DNA from: Pseudomonas marvdashtae
GTDB taxonomy: Bacteria; Pseudomonadota; Gammaproteobacteria; Pseudomonadales; Pseudomonadaceae
Direction: 5' to 3'
Assembly (NCBI RefSeq): GCF_014268655.2
Contig: NZ_JABWQX020000001.1
Coordinates: 712,001 to 776,000 of the forward strand
Length of the DNA: 64,000 nt
The position numbers and the translations under genes were made by a program. The notes under the pieces are model-generated. The model had not been told where the DNA came from. It saw nothing but the letters and a program-made list of their open reading frames with translations, and made no database searches. Below, one piece after another: positions 50,851 through 63,260 of this stretch. Every line of letters starts with the position of its first letter. Positions within the stretch are counted from its first letter, which is position 1.

Positions 50851-52770
50851 TTGAACGATATGGCAAAGAATCTGATCCTGTGGTTGATCATCGCTGCAGT
50901 CCTCGTGACCGTGATGAACAACTTCTCCAGTCCTAACGAGCCGCAGACCCTCAACTATTCCGACTTCCTCCAGCAGGTCAAGGAAGGCAAGGTCGAGCGC
51001 GTAGCCGTTGATGGCTATGTGATTACCGGCAAGCGCACCGATGGTGACAACTTCAAGACCATTCGTCCGGCGATCCAGGACAACGGCCTGATCGGCGACC
51101 TGGTGGACAACCATGTCGTTATTGAAGGCAAGCAGCCTGAGCAGCAAAGTATCTGGACCCAGCTTCTGGTTGCGAGCTTCCCTATCCTCGTCATCATTGC
51201 GGTCTTCATGTTCTTTATGCGCCAGATGCAGGGCGGAGCCGGAGGCAAGGGCGGGCCGATGAGTTTCGGCAAGAGCAAGGCTCGACTACTGTCCGAGGAC
51301 CAGGTCAAAACCACATTGGCCGACGTCGCGGGTTGCGACGAAGCCAAGGAAGAAGTGGGTGAGCTGGTTGAGTTCTTGCGCGATCCGGGCAAATTCCAGC
51401 GCCTGGGCGGCCGTATTCCACGCGGCGTACTGATGGTCGGGCCACCCGGTACTGGTAAAACCTTGCTGGCCAAGGCGATTGCCGGTGAAGCGAAAGTGCC
51501 TTTCTTCACGATCTCCGGCTCCGATTTCGTTGAGATGTTCGTCGGCGTGGGCGCCAGCCGTGTTCGTGACATGTTCGAGCAGGCCAAGAAGCACGCCCCC
51601 TGCATTATCTTCATCGACGAAATCGATGCCGTCGGTCGTCATCGTGGCGCGGGCATGGGCGGTGGCCATGACGAACGCGAGCAAACCCTCAACCAGTTGC
51701 TGGTAGAGATGGATGGTTTCGAAATGAACGACGGCATCATCGTGATTGCCGCCACCAACCGTCCGGACGTGCTCGACCCTGCGCTGTTGCGTCCGGGCCG
51801 TTTTGACCGTCAGGTCGTTGTGGGGCTGCCGGACATCCGCGGTCGCGAGCAGATCCTCAAGGTTCATATGCGCAAGGTTCCGATGGGCGATGATGTCGCT
51901 CCAGCGGTCATCGCTCGTGGTACGCCGGGGTTCTCCGGTGCCGATCTGGCGAACCTGGTAAACGAAGCGTCGCTGTTCGCTGCCCGTTCCGGCAAGCGCG
52001 TCGTGGAAATGAAGGAATTCGAGTTGGCCAAGGACAAGATCATGATGGGCGCCGAGCGCAAATCGATGGTCATGTCGGAGAAGGAAAAGCAGAACACGGC
52101 TTACCACGAGGCGGGTCACGCTATCGTTGGTCGCGTAGTGCCTGAGCATGATCCGGTGTACAAGGTCTCGATCATCCCGCGCGGTCGTGCGCTGGGCGTG
52201 ACGATGTTCCTTCCGGAAGAAGATCGCTACAGCCTGTCCAAGCGCGCGTTGATCAGCCAGATCTGCTCGCTGTACGGCGGCCGTATCGCTGAAGAAATGA
52301 CGCTGGGCTTCGATGGCGTGACGACGGGTGCGTCGAACGACATCATGCGGGCTAGCCAGATCGCGCGGAACATGGTCACCAAGTGGGGCTTGTCCGAGAA
52401 GCTGGGGCCGTTGATGTATGCCGAAGAAGAGGGCGAAGTGTTCCTCGGTCGCGGTGGTGGCGGCCAACATGCAAGCTTCTCGGGTGAGACAGCCAAGCTG
52501 ATCGACTCCGAGGTTCGCAGCATCATTGACCAGTGCTACGGGACGGCCAAGCAGATCCTCACGGATAACCGCGACAAGCTGGACGCCATGGCTGATGCCT
52601 TGATGAAGTATGAAACCATCGATGCCGAGCAGATCGACGACATCATGGCGGGCCGCACGCCGCGTGAGCCTCGCGATTGGTCTGGTGGCACGGGTACCTC
52701 CGGTACGCCGCCGGCGGTGCAGGGCGAGCGTCCGGAAACACCCATCGGCGGTCCGGCTGCCGACGTCTAA
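50851..52770 (+). CDS. ftsH: ATP-dependent zinc metalloprotease FtsH
   Basis: The protein is 639 residues from TTG 50851 or 636 from ATG 50860; the latter is the common family start ([14 protein letters not shown]). Two membrane helices flank a periplasmic loop, then an AAA domain ([23 protein letters not shown]) and the zinc protease HEAGH. It degrades membrane proteins, LpxC and sigma-32. Confidence 0.97.
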   Translation: MNDMAKNLILWLIIAAVLVTVMNNFSSPNEPQTLNYSDFLQQVKEGKVERVAVDGYVITGKRTDGDNFKTIRPAIQDNGLIGDLVDNHVVIEGKQPEQQSIWTQLLVASFPILVIIAVFMFFMRQMQGGAGGKGGPMSFGKSKARLLSEDQVKTTLADVAGCDEAKEEVGELVEFLRDPGKFQRLGGRIPRGVLMVGPPGTGKTLLAKAIAGEAKVPFFTISGSDFVEMFVGVGASRVRDMFEQAKKHAPCIIFIDEIDAVGRHRGAGMGGGHDEREQTLNQLLVEMDGFEMNDGIIVIAATNRPDVLDPALLRPGRFDRQVVVGLPDIRGREQILKVHMRKVPMGDDVAPAVIARGTPGFSGADLANLVNEASLFAARSGKRVVEMKEFELAKDKIMMGAERKSMVMSEKEKQNTAYHEAGHAIVGRVVPEHDPVYKVSIIPRGRALGVTMFLPEEDRYSLSKRALISQICSLYGGRIAEEMTLGFDGVTTGASNDIMRASQIARNMVTKWGLSEKLGPLMYAEEEGEVFLGRGGGGQHASFSGETAKLIDSEVRSIIDQCYGTAKQILTDNRDKLDAMADALMKYETIDAEQIDDIMAGRTPREPRDWSGGTGTSGTPPAVQGERPETPIGGPAADV

Positions 52771-52778
52771 GGCTTGAA

Positions 52779-53630
52779 ATGACTTCTGTCCAGTCCTCGA
52801 CCCGGTTGCCTTGCGGCAACCGGGTTCTTGATTTAGCCCATACGCATGTCATGGGCATTCTTAATGTCACTCCCGATTCCTTTTCCGATGGCGGACGATT
52901 CAGCCAGCTCGACGCTGCATTACGGCATGCCGAGGCCATGGTATCGGCCGGGGCAACGCTGATCGATGTAGGCGGTGAGTCGACCCGTCCCGGTGCGCGT
53001 GCGGTTTCGCCTACCGAGGAGCTGGAGCGAGTGGCGCCAATTGTCGAGCGCATACATCGCGAGCTGGATGTCATCATCTCAGTCGATACGTCCACGCCTG
53101 CGGTCATGCGCGAGGCGGCGCGCTTGGGGGCGGGATTGATCAATGACGTTCGCTCGTTACGGCGTGATGGCGCGTTGGATGCTGCTGCTGCCACGGGGTT
53201 GCCTGTGTGCCTGATGCACATGCTTGGCGAGCCCGGAACGATGCAGAATGACCCGCATTACGGCAATGTAACCCGCGAAGTCGGTGAGTTCCTGGCGGAT
53301 CGCATGAGCCAGTGTGCCGGCGCCGGCATCCCTGCCGAGCGGATCATTCTCGATCCCGGGTTCGGCTTTGCGAAGACATTGGCGCACAATCTGAGCCTGT
53401 TCAAGCATATGGAAGCCTTGCATGCCCTGGGGCGGCCGCTGTTGGTCGGTGTCTCGCGAAAGAGCATGATAGGCAATGCGTTGGGTCGTCCGGTGGGAGA
53501 GCGCCTGCATGGCGGTCTGGCACTCGCCGCCTTGGCTATTACAAAAGGTGCGCGCATATTGCGGGTGCATGACGTAGTCGAAACAATGGATGTCGTGCGG
53601 ATGATCGCAGCAGTGGATTCAGCCGAATAA
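52779..53630 (+). CDS. folP: Dihydropteroate synthase
   Basis: ATG 52779 follows ftsH by 8 bp. The 283-residue TIM barrel has [15 protein letters not shown] and [11 protein letters not shown], the pterin and pABA-binding loops. It makes dihydropteroate for folate. It is followed by glmM after 16 bp. Confidence 0.96.
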   Translation: MTSVQSSTRLPCGNRVLDLAHTHVMGILNVTPDSFSDGGRFSQLDAALRHAEAMVSAGATLIDVGGESTRPGARAVSPTEELERVAPIVERIHRELDVIISVDTSTPAVMREAARLGAGLINDVRSLRRDGALDAAAATGLPVCLMHMLGEPGTMQNDPHYGNVTREVGEFLADRMSQCAGAGIPAERIILDPGFGFAKTLAHNLSLFKHMEALHALGRPLLVGVSRKSMIGNALGRPVGERLHGGLALAALAITKGARILRVHDVVETMDVVRMIAAVDSAE

Positions 53631-53646
53631 GAATGATGGAGCACTT

Positions 53647-54984
53647 ATGAGCAAAAAATACTTTGGCACCGACGGGATTCGTGGTCGGGTCGGCGAATAC
53701 CCCATTACCCCTGATTTCATGCTCAAGCTCGGCTGGGCCGCTGGGATGGCGTTCCGAAAAATGGGCGCGTGCAAAGTGCTGGTTGGCAAGGACACGCGAA
53801 TATCCGGGTATATGTTCGAATCGGCTCTGGAAGCCGGTCTGACGTCGGCGGGTGCCGATGTCATGCTGCTCGGGCCGATGCCTACGCCAGCCATCGCCTA
53901 CCTGACTCGGACATTCCAGGCGCAGGCAGGCATTGTGATCAGCGCTTCGCATAATCCTCATGACGACAACGGTATCAAGTTTTTCTCTGGCAAGGGCACC
54001 AAGCTGCCGGACGAAATCGAGCTGATGATCGAGGAGTTGCTGGACGCGCCAATGACCGTGGTCGAGTCGAGCAAGATCGGCAAGGTGTCTCGGATCAACG
54101 ATGCATCGGGTCGCTACATCGAATTCTGCAAGGGCAGTGTTCCGACGGGTACCAGTTTTTCCGGTCTGAAGATCGTTGTCGACTGTGCTCATGGCGCAAC
54201 CTATAAGGTCGCGCCAAGCGTTTTTCGTGAGCTGGGTGCCGAAGTGGTGGTGCTCTCGGCCCAGCCTAATGGGCTGAACATCAACCACAACTGCGGTTCT
54301 ACTCATACCGAGGCTTTGCAGGCGGCTGTATTGGCCGAGCATGCCGATCTCGGCATTGCCTTCGATGGTGACGGCGACCGCGTGCTGATGGTCGATCACA
54401 CGGGCACGGTCGTTGATGGTGATGAGCTGCTGTTCATCATCGCGCGCGACCTGCACGGGCGCGGCAAGCTGCAGGGCGGGGTTGTTGGTACATTGATGAG
54501 CAACCTTGGGCTCGAGTTGGCCCTGGCGGACCTGGACATACCCTTTGTGCGCGCCAATGTGGGTGACCGCTATGTCATCTCGGAGCTGCTGGAGCGCAAC
54601 TGGGTGATTGGTGGCGAGAACTCGGGGCACATTGTCTGCTTCGACCATACCACCACTGGTGATGCGATTATTGCCGCCCTGCAAGTGCTGATGGCCCTCA
54701 AGGCGCGCAACGAAGGTCTTGCGCAGTCGCGACAGGCATTGCGCAAGTGTCCGCAAGTACTGATCAACGTACGTTTCGGCGGCGGTGCAAATCCTATCGA
54801 GCACCCGACGGTCAAGCAGGCCGGCGAGCGTGTAACCCAGGCAATGGCTGGGCGTGGGCGCGTGTTGTTGCGCAAGTCGGGTACAGAGCCTTTGGTGCGT
54901 GTCATGGTCGAAGGCGAGGATGAAGCACAGGTCCGCGGTTATGCTGAAGAGCTGGCAAAACTTGTTACTGAAGTTTCTGCCTGA
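53647..54984 (+). CDS. glmM: Phosphoglucosamine mutase GlmM
   Basis: The 445-residue protein carries the phosphoserine loop [13 protein letters not shown], the metal site FDGDGDRVL and the sugar-binding GGENSGH. It converts GlcN-6-P to GlcN-1-P for cell-wall precursors. Confidence 0.97.
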   Translation: MSKKYFGTDGIRGRVGEYPITPDFMLKLGWAAGMAFRKMGACKVLVGKDTRISGYMFESALEAGLTSAGADVMLLGPMPTPAIAYLTRTFQAQAGIVISASHNPHDDNGIKFFSGKGTKLPDEIELMIEELLDAPMTVVESSKIGKVSRINDASGRYIEFCKGSVPTGTSFSGLKIVVDCAHGATYKVAPSVFRELGAEVVVLSAQPNGLNINHNCGSTHTEALQAAVLAEHADLGIAFDGDGDRVLMVDHTGTVVDGDELLFIIARDLHGRGKLQGGVVGTLMSNLGLELALADLDIPFVRANVGDRYVISELLERNWVIGGENSGHIVCFDHTTTGDAIIAALQVLMALKARNEGLAQSRQALRKCPQVLINVRFGGGANPIEHPTVKQAGERVTQAMAGRGRVLLRKSGTEPLVRVMVEGEDEAQVRGYAEELAKLVTEVSA

Positions 54985-55050
54985 ATTCGGCTTGCCAGTC
55001 ATGAATCGGTTGGGTAACATCTGCGCCCACTTTGACCGACGAGGTACAGC

Positions 55051-55806
55051 ATGCGTCGCCCTATGGTAGCTGGTAACTGGAAGATGCACGGTACCCGCGC
55101 CAGCGTCGCTGAGCTGATCAAAGGCCTTCGCAATCTGGCCTTGCCAAGCGGTGTTGATGTCGCGGTATTCCCGCCTTGCCTGTATATCAATCAAGTGGTT
55201 GATGGCTTGAAAGGCAAGTCGATTTCGGTCGGCGCGCAGAATTCTGCGGTGGAATCCATGCAAGGCGCGTTGACCGGCGAGATTGCGCCGAGCCAGCTCG
55301 TCGATGCAGGTTGTTCCTTGGTCCTGGTCGGGCACTCCGAGCGCCGCATGATCATGGGCGAGCAGGACAAAGCCTTGATCCGGAAATTTGCGGCAGCACA
55401 GGCCTGCGGTCTGATTCCGGTGTTGTGCGTAGGGGAAACCCTCGAGCAGCGTGAGTCCGGAAAGACACTTGAAGTTGTCGGGCGTCAGCTGGGCAGCATC
55501 ATCGAAGACCTGGGCGTCGGTGCTTTTGCAAAGGCGGTCATCGCTTATGAGCCAGTCTGGGCCATCGGTACCGGACTGACTGCTTCGCCGCAACAGGCGC
55601 AGGATGTGCACGCAGCCATCCGCGCGCAGTTAGCGGCAGAAAATTCTGAAGTGGCACGAGGTGTGCGGCTTCTATACGGCGGCAGCGTGAAGGCGGCCAA
55701 TGCGGTCGAACTGTTCGGCATGCCGGATATCGATGGGGGGCTCATTGGTGGAGCTTCCCTGAATGCAGATGAGTTCGGTGCGATCTGTCGCGCCGCGGGA
55801 AACTGA
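55051..55806 (+). CDS. tpiA: Triosephosphate isomerase
   Basis: The 251-residue TIM barrel has NWKMHG (catalytic Lys), VLVGHSERR (catalytic His) and [10 protein letters not shown] (catalytic Glu). Confidence 0.97.
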   Translation: MRRPMVAGNWKMHGTRASVAELIKGLRNLALPSGVDVAVFPPCLYINQVVDGLKGKSISVGAQNSAVESMQGALTGEIAPSQLVDAGCSLVLVGHSERRMIMGEQDKALIRKFAAAQACGLIPVLCVGETLEQRESGKTLEVVGRQLGSIIEDLGVGAFAKAVIAYEPVWAIGTGLTASPQQAQDVHAAIRAQLAAENSEVARGVRLLYGGSVKAANAVELFGMPDIDGGLIGGASLNADEFGAICRAAGN

Positions 55807-55810
55807 AAAA

Positions 55811-56194
55811 ATGCTGGAAACAGTCGTAGTCGTTTTTCATCTGCTGGGCGCACTGGGTGTAGTCGCTCTCGTATTGCTGCAGCAGGGTAAAGGTGCGGAT
55901 GCTGGTGCGTCTTTCGGTGCAGGTGCTTCAAATACTGTATTCGGAAGCCAAGGTTCCTCTACCTTTCTTAGTAAGTTTACTGCTATACTTGCCGCCGGTT
56001 TCTTCATAACCAGCTTAGGGTTAGGTTACTTTGCTAAAGAGAAAGCTCATGAGCTGACTCAAGTAGGTTTGCCAAACCCGGCGGTGTTGGAAGCGCCAAA
56101 GCAACAACCGGCTTCTGATGATGTCCCGGTGCTTCAAGAGCAAAAGTCGGCCAATCCGGCGACTGACGTGCCTCCAGCTCAAGAGCAGAAGTAA
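55811..56194 (+). CDS. secG: Protein translocase subunit SecG
   Basis: ATG 55811 follows tpiA by 4 bp. The 127-residue protein has two membrane helices around the conserved [17 protein letters not shown] loop and a longer polar C-terminal tail rich in Pro/Gln ([20 protein letters not shown]). Confidence 0.95.
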   Translation: MLETVVVVFHLLGALGVVALVLLQQGKGADAGASFGAGASNTVFGSQGSSTFLSKFTAILAAGFFITSLGLGYFAKEKAHELTQVGLPNPAVLEAPKQQPASDDVPVLQEQKSANPATDVPPAQEQK

Positions 56195-56215
56195 GAAGGT
56201 TTCAAACGCTGTATT

Positions 56216-56301
56216 GCCGAGGTGGTGGAATTGGTAGACACGCAACCTTGAGGTGGTTGTGCCCATAGGGTGTAGGGGTTCGAGTCCCCTTCTCGGTACC
56301 A
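56216..56301 (+). tRNA. tRNA-Leu (GAG anticodon)
   Basis: The 86-nt sequence has a 7-bp acceptor stem, a long variable arm of a class II tRNA, the anticodon loop TTGAGGT (anticodon GAG), a TTCGAGT T-loop and an encoded CCA. It follows secG, as in other pseudomonads. Confidence 0.95.
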
Positions 56302-56312
56302 ATTATCAGGAG

Positions 56313-56335
56313 AGCCCGCGATTGCGGGCTTTCTT
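56313..56335 (+). terminator. Terminator after tRNA-Leu
   Basis: AGCCCGC-GATT-GCGGGCT followed by TTCTT. Confidence 0.8.
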
Positions 56336-56398
56336 GTAGGTGGAAGGGTTACATTGACCCTGTAAGGGATCAGTCGTATACTTCCGCCCCAGCTTTGT

Positions 56399-56475
<77 letters not shown>

Positions 56476-56483
56476 GTTTCAGG

Positions 56484-56504
56484 GCCCCTTCCAAGGGGCT
56501 TTTT
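56484..56504 (+). terminator. Terminator after tRNA-fMet
   Basis: GCCCCTT-CC-AAGGGGC followed by TTTTT. A second strong hairpin ATGGGCG-ATT-CGCCCAT with a T tract lies at 56551-56576, just before rimP. Confidence 0.85.
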
Positions 56505-56550
56505 GTTAGCTGGACACTTTACAACGCCGCTGTTCGACGGCGTTTCAGGG

Positions 56551-56576
56551 ATGGGCGATTCGCCCATTTTTTTTTA
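56551..56576 (+). terminator. Second terminator upstream of rimP
   Basis: ATGGGCG (56551-56557) and CGCCCAT (56561-56567) around ATT, then nine or more T. With the preceding hairpin, rimP-nusA is doubly insulated from the tRNA, so it probably has its own promoter or depends on read-through. Confidence 0.85.
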
Positions 56577-56614
56577 TTTGCACAGCATGCACAAACATGC
56601 ACGAGGGGGTTCAG

Positions 56615-57073
56615 GTGTCGAGCAAGCTAGAACAGTTGCAGGCCTTGTTGGCCCCGGTGGTCGTGGCCCTTGGCTATGAATGCTGGGGTATTGAGTTTTC
56701 GGCTCAAGGTCGCCACTCACTGTTGCGCGTTTATATCGATAAGGAAGGCGGTGTGTTGGTGGACGATTGCGCCATCGTGAGCCGTCAGATCAGTGGCGTA
56801 TTGGATGTCGAAGATCCGATCGCCGTTGAATATACCCTTGAAGTTTCCTCGCCTGGCATGGAACGCCCACTGTTCACAATTGAGCAGTTTGCAAAATTTG
56901 CCGGTGAACAAGTGAAGATCAAGCTGCGCTCGCCTTTCGAAGGCCGACGCAACTTTCAAGGCCTTCTACGCGGTGTAGAAGAGCAGGACGTCGTGGTGCA
57001 AGTAGAAGACCATGAGTTCCTGTTGCCGATCGATATGATCGACAAGGCCAACATCATTCCCAGTTTTGACTGA
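56615..57073 (+). CDS. rimP: Ribosome maturation factor RimP
   Basis: The GTG at 56615 ([14 protein letters not shown]) gives 152 residues, the usual Pseudomonas length. The ATG at 56597 adds six atypical residues. Motifs [16 protein letters not shown] and [15 protein letters not shown] are family signatures. It helps mature the 30S subunit. Confidence 0.95.
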   Translation: MSSKLEQLQALLAPVVVALGYECWGIEFSAQGRHSLLRVYIDKEGGVLVDDCAIVSRQISGVLDVEDPIAVEYTLEVSSPGMERPLFTIEQFAKFAGEQVKIKLRSPFEGRRNFQGLLRGVEEQDVVVQVEDHEFLLPIDMIDKANIIPSFD

Positions 57074-57132
57074 TACGTGCCAGATACTGCGGATCCCGCG
57101 GATCCAATGGCTTGCGAAAGGCGAGGCGTACG

Positions 57133-58614
57133 ATGAGCAAAGAAGTACTGCTGGTTGTTGAGTCGGTATCCAATGAAAAGGGCGTACCGGCTAACGTTAT
57201 TTTTGAAGCGCTTGAGCTGGCTTTGGCCACTGCTACCAAGAAGCGGTTCGAGGACGAAGTTGATTTGCGTGTGGAGATCAATCGCCACACCGGTGCCTAT
57301 GAGACATTCCGTCGCTGGACGGTAGTCGAAGAAGCCGACCTGGACGATCCGGCCATCGAAACCTGGCCGAGCAAGGTTGCTGAAACGCATCCTGGCGCCA
57401 AGGTAGGTGATGTTGTCGAAGAAAAGATCGAATCCATCGAGTTTGGTCGCATCGCTGCGCAGACTGCCAAGCAAGTCATCGTGCAGAAAGTTCGCGAAGC
57501 CGAGCGCGCGCAAGTCGTTGATGCCTATCGCGAGCGCCTGGGGGAGATCATCTCCGGCACCGTGAAAAAAGTGACCCGCGACAACGTGATCGTCGATCTG
57601 GGCAACAATGCCGAGGCATTGCTGGCTCGTGAAGACATCATCTCTCGCGAAACTTTCCGGGTTGGCGTGCGTTTGCGTGCGCTGCTCAAGGAAATCCGCA
57701 CCGAGAACCGGGGCCCGCAGTTGATCCTGTCGCGTACCGCGCCGGAAATGCTGATCGAGTTGTTCCGTATCGAAGTGCCTGAAATTGCTGAAGGCCTGAT
57801 CGAAGTCATGGCCGCCTCCCGTGATCCGGGTTCGCGTGCCAAGATCGCGGTCCGCTCCAAGGACAAGCGCATCGACCCGCAAGGTGCCTGCATCGGCATG
57901 CGTGGTTCGCGTGTCCAGGCCGTATCCGGCGAGTTGGGCGGCGAGCGTGTGGACATCGTCCTGTGGGACGATAACCCGGCTCAGTTCGTGATCAATGCCA
58001 TGTCGCCTGCTGAAGTGGCGGCAATTATCGTCGACGAAGATGCCCACGCCATGGACATCGCCGTTGGCGCAGACAATCTCGCTCAGGCCATCGGTCGCGG
58101 TGGTCAGAACGTGCGTCTGGCTAGCCAATTGACTGGCTGGACACTGAACGTGATGACCGAATCGGACATCCAGGCTAAGCAGCAAGCTGAAACCGGCGAC
58201 ATCCTGCGCAACTTTATCGAAGAGCTTGAAGTCGATGAAGAACTGGCGCAGGTGCTGGTGGATGAAGGCTTTACCAGCCTGGAAGAGATTGCCTACGTAC
58301 CGGTGGAGGAAATGCTCAACATCGACGGCTTTGACGAGGACATCGTCAACGAGCTTCGCGCTCGGGCCAAGGATCGTTTGTTGACCAAAGCCATCGCTAC
58401 TGAGGAAAAGCTGGCAGACGCCCATCCGGCCGAAGACCTGCTCTCGCTTGAGGGCATGGACAAGGATTTGGCGATGGAACTGGCGGTGCGCGGCGTAATT
58501 ACCCGCGAAGACCTGGCCGAGCAGTCTATTGACGATCTGCTCGACATCGACGGCATTGACGATGATCGTGCCGGCAAGTTGATCATGGCCGCCCGAGCCC
58601 ACTGGTTCGAGTAA
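57133..58614 (+). CDS. nusA: Transcription termination/antitermination factor NusA
   Basis: ATG 57133 ([16 protein letters not shown]) gives 493 residues: the N-terminal polymerase-binding domain, S1 ([15 protein letters not shown]), two KH domains ([14 protein letters not shown] [14 protein letters not shown] and [11 protein letters not shown]) and two C-terminal acidic HhH repeats. Confidence 0.97.
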   Translation: MSKEVLLVVESVSNEKGVPANVIFEALELALATATKKRFEDEVDLRVEINRHTGAYETFRRWTVVEEADLDDPAIETWPSKVAETHPGAKVGDVVEEKIESIEFGRIAAQTAKQVIVQKVREAERAQVVDAYRERLGEIISGTVKKVTRDNVIVDLGNNAEALLAREDIISRETFRVGVRLRALLKEIRTENRGPQLILSRTAPEMLIELFRIEVPEIAEGLIEVMAASRDPGSRAKIAVRSKDKRIDPQGACIGMRGSRVQAVSGELGGERVDIVLWDDNPAQFVINAMSPAEVAAIIVDEDAHAMDIAVGADNLAQAIGRGGQNVRLASQLTGWTLNVMTESDIQAKQQAETGDILRNFIEELEVDEELAQVLVDEGFTSLEEIAYVPVEEMLNIDGFDEDIVNELRARAKDRLLTKAIATEEKLADAHPAEDLLSLEGMDKDLAMELAVRGVITREDLAEQSIDDLLDIDGIDDDRAGKLIMAARAHWFE

Positions 58615-58641
58615 TTAGGCGCGGCCTGAGGAGAGAAGTGC

Positions 58642-61170
58642 ATGACGCAAGTCACGGTGAAACAACTGGCCGATGAGGTCAAAACACCGGTAGAGCGCCT
58701 GTTGCAGCAGATGCGTGAGGCAGGTCTGCCGCACACCGCCGCCGAGGAACATGTGACCGACAGTGAGAAGCAGTCCCTGCTGACTCACTTGAAGAGCAGT
58801 CACAAGGCGAAAGTGGAAGAACCGCGCAAGATCACTCTGCAGCGTAAAACCACCAGCACCCTGCGTGTTGCCGGTAGCAAAAGCATCAGCGTTGAAGTAC
58901 GCAAGAAGAAAGTCTTCGTACAGCGCAGCCCGGAAGAAATCGAAGCCGAGCGTAAACGCGAGCTGGAAGAGCGTCGCGCAGTAGAAAACGCTGCACGTCA
59001 GAAGGCTGAAGAAGAAGCCAAGCGTCGCGCCGAAGAAGAAGCGCGTCGCCAGCCTGCTGCTGGGCAAACCGTTACTAACGACGCCGTTGCAGCGCCTGCC
59101 GTAGTTGCCGAGCCAGTACGCGAAAGCGCACCGGTTGTGGCCGCTGCTCCAGCACCGTCTGCTGACGTTCGCAACAAGCAGAACGAACAACGCCGTCCGG
59201 ACAAACCACGTGCCGACGATAACAGTCGTCGTGGCAGTGGTGATGGTGAGCGCAAAAACGCTCCGCATCGTGCCTCGGTCAAAGAGAAAGCGCCTGCTCC
59301 ACGCGTTGCCCCACGTACTACCGACGAAGAAAGCGATGGCTTCCGTCGTGGTGGTCGCGGCAAGGCCAAGCTGAAGAAGCGTAACGCCCACGGTTTCCAG
59401 AGCCCTACCGGCCCTGTAGTGCGTGATGTGCAGATCGGCGAGACCATCACTGTTGGCGATCTCGCCAATCAGATGTCGGTCAAGGCTGCTGAAATCATCA
59501 AGTTCATGTTCAAACTGGGTACTCCAGCGACCATCAACCAGGTGCTTGATCAGGAAACTGCTCAACTGGTAGCCGAAGAGCTGGGCCACAAAGTGACCCT
59601 GGTCAGCGACACCGCCCTGGAAGACTCCCTGGCGGAGTCCCTGAAGTTTGAAGGTGAGACGTTCTCCCGTGCGCCAGTCGTGACCGTAATGGGCCACGTT
59701 GACCATGGTAAGACTTCGCTGCTCGACTACATCCGTCGTGCCAAGGTAGCTGCTGGCGAAGCCGGCGGTATCACCCAGCACATCGGTGCGTACCACGTTG
59801 AAACTGACCGCGGCATGGTCACTTTCCTCGATACCCCGGGTCACGCCGCGTTTACCGCCATGCGTGCTCGTGGTGCCAAGGCGACTGACATTGTGATTCT
59901 GGTCGTTGCAGCGGACGACGGCGTAATGCCACAGACCATTGAAGCGGTCCAGCACGCCAAGGCTGCCGGCGTTCCACTGGTTGTTGCAGTGAACAAAATC
60001 GACAAGCCGGGCGCTGATCTCGATCGCATCCGTAGCGAACTGTCGGTTCACGGCGTGACGTCGGAAGAGTGGGGCGGCGACACCCCGTTCGTATCGGTTT
60101 CGGCGAAAGTCGGTACTGGTGTGGACGAGTTGCTCGAAGCCGTTCTGCTGCAAGCTGAAGTTCTGGAACTGAAAGCGACTCCTTCGGCTCCTGGCCGAGG
60201 CGTCGTGGTTGAATCGCGACTCGACAAAGGTCGTGGTCCGGTTGCTACCGTTCTGGTTCAAGACGGTACCTTGCGCCAAGGCGACATGGTGCTGGTCGGT
60301 TCGAACTATGGCCGTGTACGTGCCATGCTCGACGAGAACGGTAAGCCAATCAAGGAAGCCGGTCCTTCCATCCCTGTCGAGATCCTCGGCCTGGACGGTA
60401 CCCCGGATGCTGGCGACGAGATGAGCGTGGTGGCTGACGAGAAGAAAGCCCGTGAAGTGGCTCTGTTCCGTCAAGGCAAGTTCCGCGAAGTCAAACTGGC
60501 TCGCGCTCACGCCGGCAAGCTGGAGAATATTTTCGAGAACATGGGCCAGGCAGAGAAGAAGACGCTTAACATCGTCCTCAAATCCGATGTCCGTGGTTCG
60601 CTGGAAGCGTTGAACGGTGCCTTGAACGGCCTGGGTAACGACGAAGTGCAAGTGCGTGTGGTCGGTGGCGGTGTCGGTGGTATCACCGAGTCCGACGCCA
60701 ACCTGGCACTGGCCTCCAGCGCTGTACTGTTTGGCTTCAACGTGCGTGCCGATGCTGGCGCTCGCAAGATCGTCGAGCAGGAAGGTCTGGATATGCGTTA
60801 CTACAACGTGATCTACGACATCATCGAAGACGTCAAGAAAGCCCTTACCGGTATGCTGGGCAGCGATGTTCGCGAGAACATCCTGGGTACCGCCGAAGTT
60901 CGCGACGTGTTCCGTTCGCCGAAGTTCGGTGCCATCGCCGGTTGCATGGTGATCGAAGGTGTCGTTCACCGTAACCGTCCAATCCGTGTACTGCGTGAAG
61001 ACATCGTAATCTTCGAAGGCGAGCTGGAATCCCTGCGCCGCTTCAAGGATGACGCTTCCGAAGTACGTGCCGGCATGGAATGCGGTATTGGCGTCAAGAG
61101 CTACAACGACGTCAAGGTCGGCGACAAGATCGAAGTCTTCGAGAAGGTCCAGGTTGCTCGCAGCCTCTGA
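58642..61170 (+). CDS. infB: Translation initiation factor IF-2
   Basis: The 842-residue protein has the N-terminal IF2 domain, a long charged Ala/Glu/Arg-rich linker, the G domain ([25 protein letters not shown]) and C-terminal domains that bind fMet-tRNA. An in-frame internal start could give a shorter isoform, as in E. coli. Confidence 0.97.
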   Translation: MTQVTVKQLADEVKTPVERLLQQMREAGLPHTAAEEHVTDSEKQSLLTHLKSSHKAKVEEPRKITLQRKTTSTLRVAGSKSISVEVRKKKVFVQRSPEEIEAERKRELEERRAVENAARQKAEEEAKRRAEEEARRQPAAGQTVTNDAVAAPAVVAEPVRESAPVVAAAPAPSADVRNKQNEQRRPDKPRADDNSRRGSGDGERKNAPHRASVKEKAPAPRVAPRTTDEESDGFRRGGRGKAKLKKRNAHGFQSPTGPVVRDVQIGETITVGDLANQMSVKAAEIIKFMFKLGTPATINQVLDQETAQLVAEELGHKVTLVSDTALEDSLAESLKFEGETFSRAPVVTVMGHVDHGKTSLLDYIRRAKVAAGEAGGITQHIGAYHVETDRGMVTFLDTPGHAAFTAMRARGAKATDIVILVVAADDGVMPQTIEAVQHAKAAGVPLVVAVNKIDKPGADLDRIRSELSVHGVTSEEWGGDTPFVSVSAKVGTGVDELLEAVLLQAEVLELKATPSAPGRGVVVESRLDKGRGPVATVLVQDGTLRQGDMVLVGSNYGRVRAMLDENGKPIKEAGPSIPVEILGLDGTPDAGDEMSVVADEKKAREVALFRQGKFREVKLARAHAGKLENIFENMGQAEKKTLNIVLKSDVRGSLEALNGALNGLGNDEVQVRVVGGGVGGITESDANLALASSAVLFGFNVRADAGARKIVEQEGLDMRYYNVIYDIIEDVKKALTGMLGSDVRENILGTAEVRDVFRSPKFGAIAGCMVIEGVVHRNRPIRVLREDIVIFEGELESLRRFKDDASEVRAGMECGIGVKSYNDVKVGDKIEVFEKVQVARSL

Positions 61171-61243
61171 CTCGCGCACTTCAAGAGCCGCACCGGGCAG
61201 CCGCATGAACATGCGCTGCCTGGCTGGCGGACTCTAAACGCAA

Positions 61244-61276
61244 CGCCCGGTCTGGCTTTTGCCAGGCCGGGCGTTT
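61244..61276 (+). terminator. Hairpin between infB and rbfA
   Basis: CGCCCGGTCTGGC and GCCAGGCCGGGCG form a 13-bp stem (one G-U pair) with a TTTT loop. Few T follow, so it may attenuate rather than stop transcription. Confidence 0.65.
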
Positions 61277-61329
61277 GCCGCTTTCAGACCTCACGGGTTT
61301 GACCGTGGGGCAGTAACAGGTAACAAGAC

Positions 61330-61731
61330 ATGGCAAAAGAATACAGCCGTACCCAACGAATCGGCGATCAGATGCAGCGTGAGCTGGCCCAACTGATCCG
61401 CCGCGAAGTCAAGGATCCGCGTGTCGGCCTGGTCACCATTACCGCAGTGGAAGTCAGCCGTGACGTTGGTCACGCGAAGATTTTCATCACCGTGATGGGC
61501 CAGGACAGTGCGGAAGAAATCGCCCAGAGCATCAAGGTGCTCAACTCGGCCGCTGGTTTCCTGCGCATGCAACTGGCTCGGGAAATGAAACTGCGCAGCG
61601 TTCCACAGCTGCACTTCCACTACGACGAGAGCGTCGTGCGGGGTGCGCATCTGTCGGCCCTGATCGAGCGCGCCGTGGCTGAAGACAGCCAGCACCCGGC
61701 GGCGTCTGAACCCGAAGACACCAAGGAGTAA
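61330..61731 (+). CDS. rbfA: Ribosome-binding factor A
   Basis: The 133-residue protein has the KH-like RbfA fold ([31 protein letters not shown]). It assists 16S rRNA 5' maturation in cold conditions. It ends 3 bp before truB. Confidence 0.95.
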   Translation: MAKEYSRTQRIGDQMQRELAQLIRREVKDPRVGLVTITAVEVSRDVGHAKIFITVMGQDSAEEIAQSIKVLNSAAGFLRMQLAREMKLRSVPQLHFHYDESVVRGAHLSALIERAVAEDSQHPAASEPEDTKE

Positions 61732-61734
61732 ACG

Positions 61735-62652
61735 GTGGCTCAGGTCAAACGTATCCGTCGTAATGTCAGCGGTATCATTTTGCTCGACAAACCGTTGGGG
61801 TTTACCTCCAACGCGGCGTTGCAGAAGGTTCGCTGGCTGCTCAATGCCGAGAAGGCCGGGCACACCGGGAGTCTCGATCCACTCGCCACCGGCGTGCTGC
61901 CGCTGTGCTTCGGCGAGGCGACCAAGTTTTCCCAATATCTGCTCGATTCCGATAAGGGTTATGAAACCGTCGCCCAGTTAGGCAAGACCACCACCACGGC
62001 GGACGCTGAAGGTGAGGTTTTGCTGGAGCGCCCGGTGACCGTTGGTCAGGCTGATGTGGAAGCTGTGTTGCCAGCTTTTCGCGGAAAAATCAGTCAGATA
62101 CCGCCGATGTACTCTGCTCTCAAGCGTGATGGCCAGCCACTGTACAAGCTAGCTCGCGCAGGCGAAGTAGTGGAGCGTGAACCGCGTTCTGTTACTATTG
62201 CGCGCTTGGAATTGCTGGCCTTTGACGGTGATACTGCGCGGCTTGCCGTGGATTGCAGCAAAGGCACCTATATCCGCACCCTGGTGGAGGATATTGGTGA
62301 GCAGCTCGGCTGTGGCGCGTACGTGGCAGAATTGCGACGGACCCAGGCCGGGCCTTTCACCCTGGCCCAGACGGTCACGCTGGAAGAGCTGGAAGCGGTG
62401 CATGCCGACGGCGGCAACGAAGCGGTTGACCGTTTCCTGATGCCATCGGACAGCGGCTTGCTCGACTGGCCACTGCTGCAGTTTTCCGAACACAGCGCGT
62501 TCTACTGGCTCAATGGCCAGCCAGTACGTGCCCCGGATGCGCCGAAGTTCGGTATGGTCCGGGTGCAGGATCACAACGGTCGCTTCATCGGTATCGGTGA
62601 AGTGAGCGAAGACGGGCGCATTGCGCCGCGTCGACTGATTCGGTCGGAATGA
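61735..62652 (+). CDS. truB: tRNA pseudouridine-55 synthase TruB
   Basis: The GTG start gives 305 residues. Motif [17 protein letters not shown] contains the catalytic Asp, and [15 protein letters not shown] and [11 protein letters not shown] are conserved. The C-terminal PUA-like part follows. Confidence 0.96.
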   Translation: MAQVKRIRRNVSGIILLDKPLGFTSNAALQKVRWLLNAEKAGHTGSLDPLATGVLPLCFGEATKFSQYLLDSDKGYETVAQLGKTTTTADAEGEVLLERPVTVGQADVEAVLPAFRGKISQIPPMYSALKRDGQPLYKLARAGEVVEREPRSVTIARLELLAFDGDTARLAVDCSKGTYIRTLVEDIGEQLGCGAYVAELRRTQAGPFTLAQTVTLEELEAVHADGGNEAVDRFLMPSDSGLLDWPLLQFSEHSAFYWLNGQPVRAPDAPKFGMVRVQDHNGRFIGIGEVSEDGRIAPRRLIRSE

Positions 62653-62796
62653 CCGGAACCAGCCTGCGTAACAACAGGTTGGCGAGTGTGGCTGTTAACA
62701 GGCACGGTCACTACTCATTTATAGATACAGGGATTTGTCCCTGGCCTGTTGAAGCTGTTTCCTTGGAACAGCTTCCTGACTAAAAAGGATTGCCTC

Positions 62797-63066
62797 ATGG
62801 CTCTCGACGTTCAAGAAAAAGCTCAAATCGTAGCTGACTACCAGCAAGCTGTTGGTGACACTGGTTCGCCAGAAGTGCAAGTTGCACTGCTGACCCACAA
62901 CATCAACAAACTGCAAGGTCACTTCAAGGCCAACGGTAAAGATCACCACTCCCGTCGTGGTCTGATCCGCATGGTAAACCAGCGTCGCAAGCTGCTGGAC
63001 TACCTGAAAGGCAAGGATCTGGGTCGTTATCAGACTTTGATCGGTCGCCTGGGTCTGCGTCGCTAA
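62797..63066 (+). CDS. rpsO: Ribosomal protein S15
   Basis: The 89-residue protein matches S15 ([36 protein letters not shown]). Its leader (62720-62775) contains CAGGGA-TTTG-TCCCTG and GAAGCTGTTTCC...GGAACAGCTTC hairpins that could take part in S15 feedback control. Confidence 0.97.
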   Translation: MALDVQEKAQIVADYQQAVGDTGSPEVQVALLTHNINKLQGHFKANGKDHHSRRGLIRMVNQRRKLLDYLKGKDLGRYQTLIGRLGLRR

Positions 63067-63260
63067 TCAGCGATTGCGCTAGAGGTTGGTGGTCTGTCGT
63101 ACGTCAGTGGGTTTCCCGCTGGCGCATGGCAGGCTCCCAGCCTCAAGTTTTATCTGGATACACGTTTTACCCTGGACAGGCGTCGGGCCGACTCCCGCCA
63201 TTGCCCAAGAATTTCGCAAGAAGACAAGTTCCCCAAGAGCCACAAAGAAGGTAGGACACC

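Noticed and set aside
56956..58602. 548-codon open frame antisense to nusA
   Set aside because: Shadow frame with atypical composition, opposite a conserved gene.
58615..61212. 865-codon open frame antisense to infB
   Set aside because: Shadow frame over a well-established gene, with no recognisable domain.
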